A DNA stretch of 6,283 bases from Thermobaculum sp042408415 (GTDB lineage: Bacteria; Chloroflexota; Chloroflexia; Thermobaculales; Thermobaculaceae): positions 1 to 6,283 of the forward strand of contig JBHORE010000190.1 in assembly GCA_042408415.1 (NCBI GenBank), read 5' to 3'. The notes below the pieces were generated by a model that saw only the letters and a list, made by a program, of their open reading frames with translations, searched no databases and had not been told where the DNA came from. Below are positions 6,078 to 6,283 of the stretch, in pieces (within the stretch, counting starts at the first letter, position 1; each line of letters starts with the position of its first letter). A program made the position numbers and the translations under genes.

Positions 6078-6283
6078 GTGCACCTGGAGGATAATTTCTT
6101 CGCGGGTAATGAGATAATAAGAATTGGCTCGGACAAGCTGGCCAGCATTCGTCCTGTTTCCGCAGACTCACTCCAGATTGATGAGCAAGACGACTTCAAT
6201 CCTTGGATATCACGTGATGAGAATCTCAGGCTACTGTCTGACGTAGTGGGCATAGATCTCTCTTCTAGAGAGTTCAACCTGCA
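6078..6283 (+). CDS. N-terminus of a DUF4268/NucS-like nuclease-fold protein (cut by window edge)
   Basis: The frame is open from GTG 6078 to the window end, giving 68 complete codons. GTG is chosen because GAGGAG (6065-6070) sits seven bases upstream; alternatives at 6027, 6057 and 6063 lack a ribosome site. The text FNPWISRDENLRLLSDVVGIDLSSREFNL (about residues 42-70, broken only by the window edge) resembles the opening of DUF4268/DUF91-type proteins, which read roughly 'F-x-PWL...N...L...LGIDL...E' before a PD-(D/E)XK nuclease-like core. That core would lie beyond the window, so the catalytic residues cannot be seen. In such proteins the role is DNA binding or cleavage, sometimes in restriction or repair. 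The assignment rests on pattern memory for a short segment and is tentative; that a gene starts here is more certain than its family. Confidence 0.55.
   Translation, partial: MHLEDNFFAGNEIIRIGSDKLASIRPVSADSLQIDEQDDFNPWISRDENLRLLSDVVGIDLSSREFNL

Noticed and set aside
6032..6277. Minus-strand 81-codon open frame at the right end
   Set aside because: It opposes the plus-strand gene that has a promoter, GAGGAG ribosome site and family-like sequence.

Overview
This window looks like an ordinary-to-accessory stretch of a bacterial chromosome. GC content is moderate by eye, in the mid-to-high 40s percent. The two tRNA genes do not encode their CCA ends. Arg codons are often AGA or AGG, and Ile (ATA) and Leu (CTA) codons are used freely. 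Two genes appear to be transcribed from extended -10 promoters placed so that the mRNA would be leaderless. This combination would fit a Chloroflexota- or Thermobaculum-like bacterium. That is a weak guess from style, not a placement.

Layout, left to right. Positions 1-1318 (minus) hold most of a TrkH/KtrB-type potassium channel subunit that runs off the left edge and has no canonical start codon. A divergent gene (1365-1928, plus) encodes a DUF488 protein. Positions 1929-2396 are a gene-poor stretch with stop-riddled coding-like traces on the minus strand and one orphan promoter-like sequence. Then come tRNA-His(GTG) (minus, own promoter), a 63-residue two-helix membrane protein (minus) and a 589-residue dynamin-like GTPase (minus). 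The last two form a translationally coupled pair. Divergently, tRNA-Asp(GTC) (plus) has its own promoter and is followed by a perfect 13-bp hairpin built from two copies of a 10-bp palindrome. Next is a C39-like cysteine peptidase-fold protein without a signal peptide (4759-5916, plus). Its stop codon lies inside the first of two identical 37-bp direct repeats separated by 36 bp. The window ends inside a new plus-strand gene (6078 onward) that resembles the N-terminus of DUF4268/NucS-like nuclease-fold proteins.

Functionally the most coherent unit is the GTPase plus small membrane protein: a probable membrane-remodelling or membrane-protecting GTPase with a co-translated membrane partner. Potassium uptake by TrkH would need a TrkA/KtrA-type regulatory subunit, which is not in this window. 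I see no clear new multi-gene system. The points most worth a second look are the paired leaderless promoters, the 37/36/37 repeat at the end of the peptidase gene, the missing TrkH start codon, and the GTPase/membrane-protein pair.
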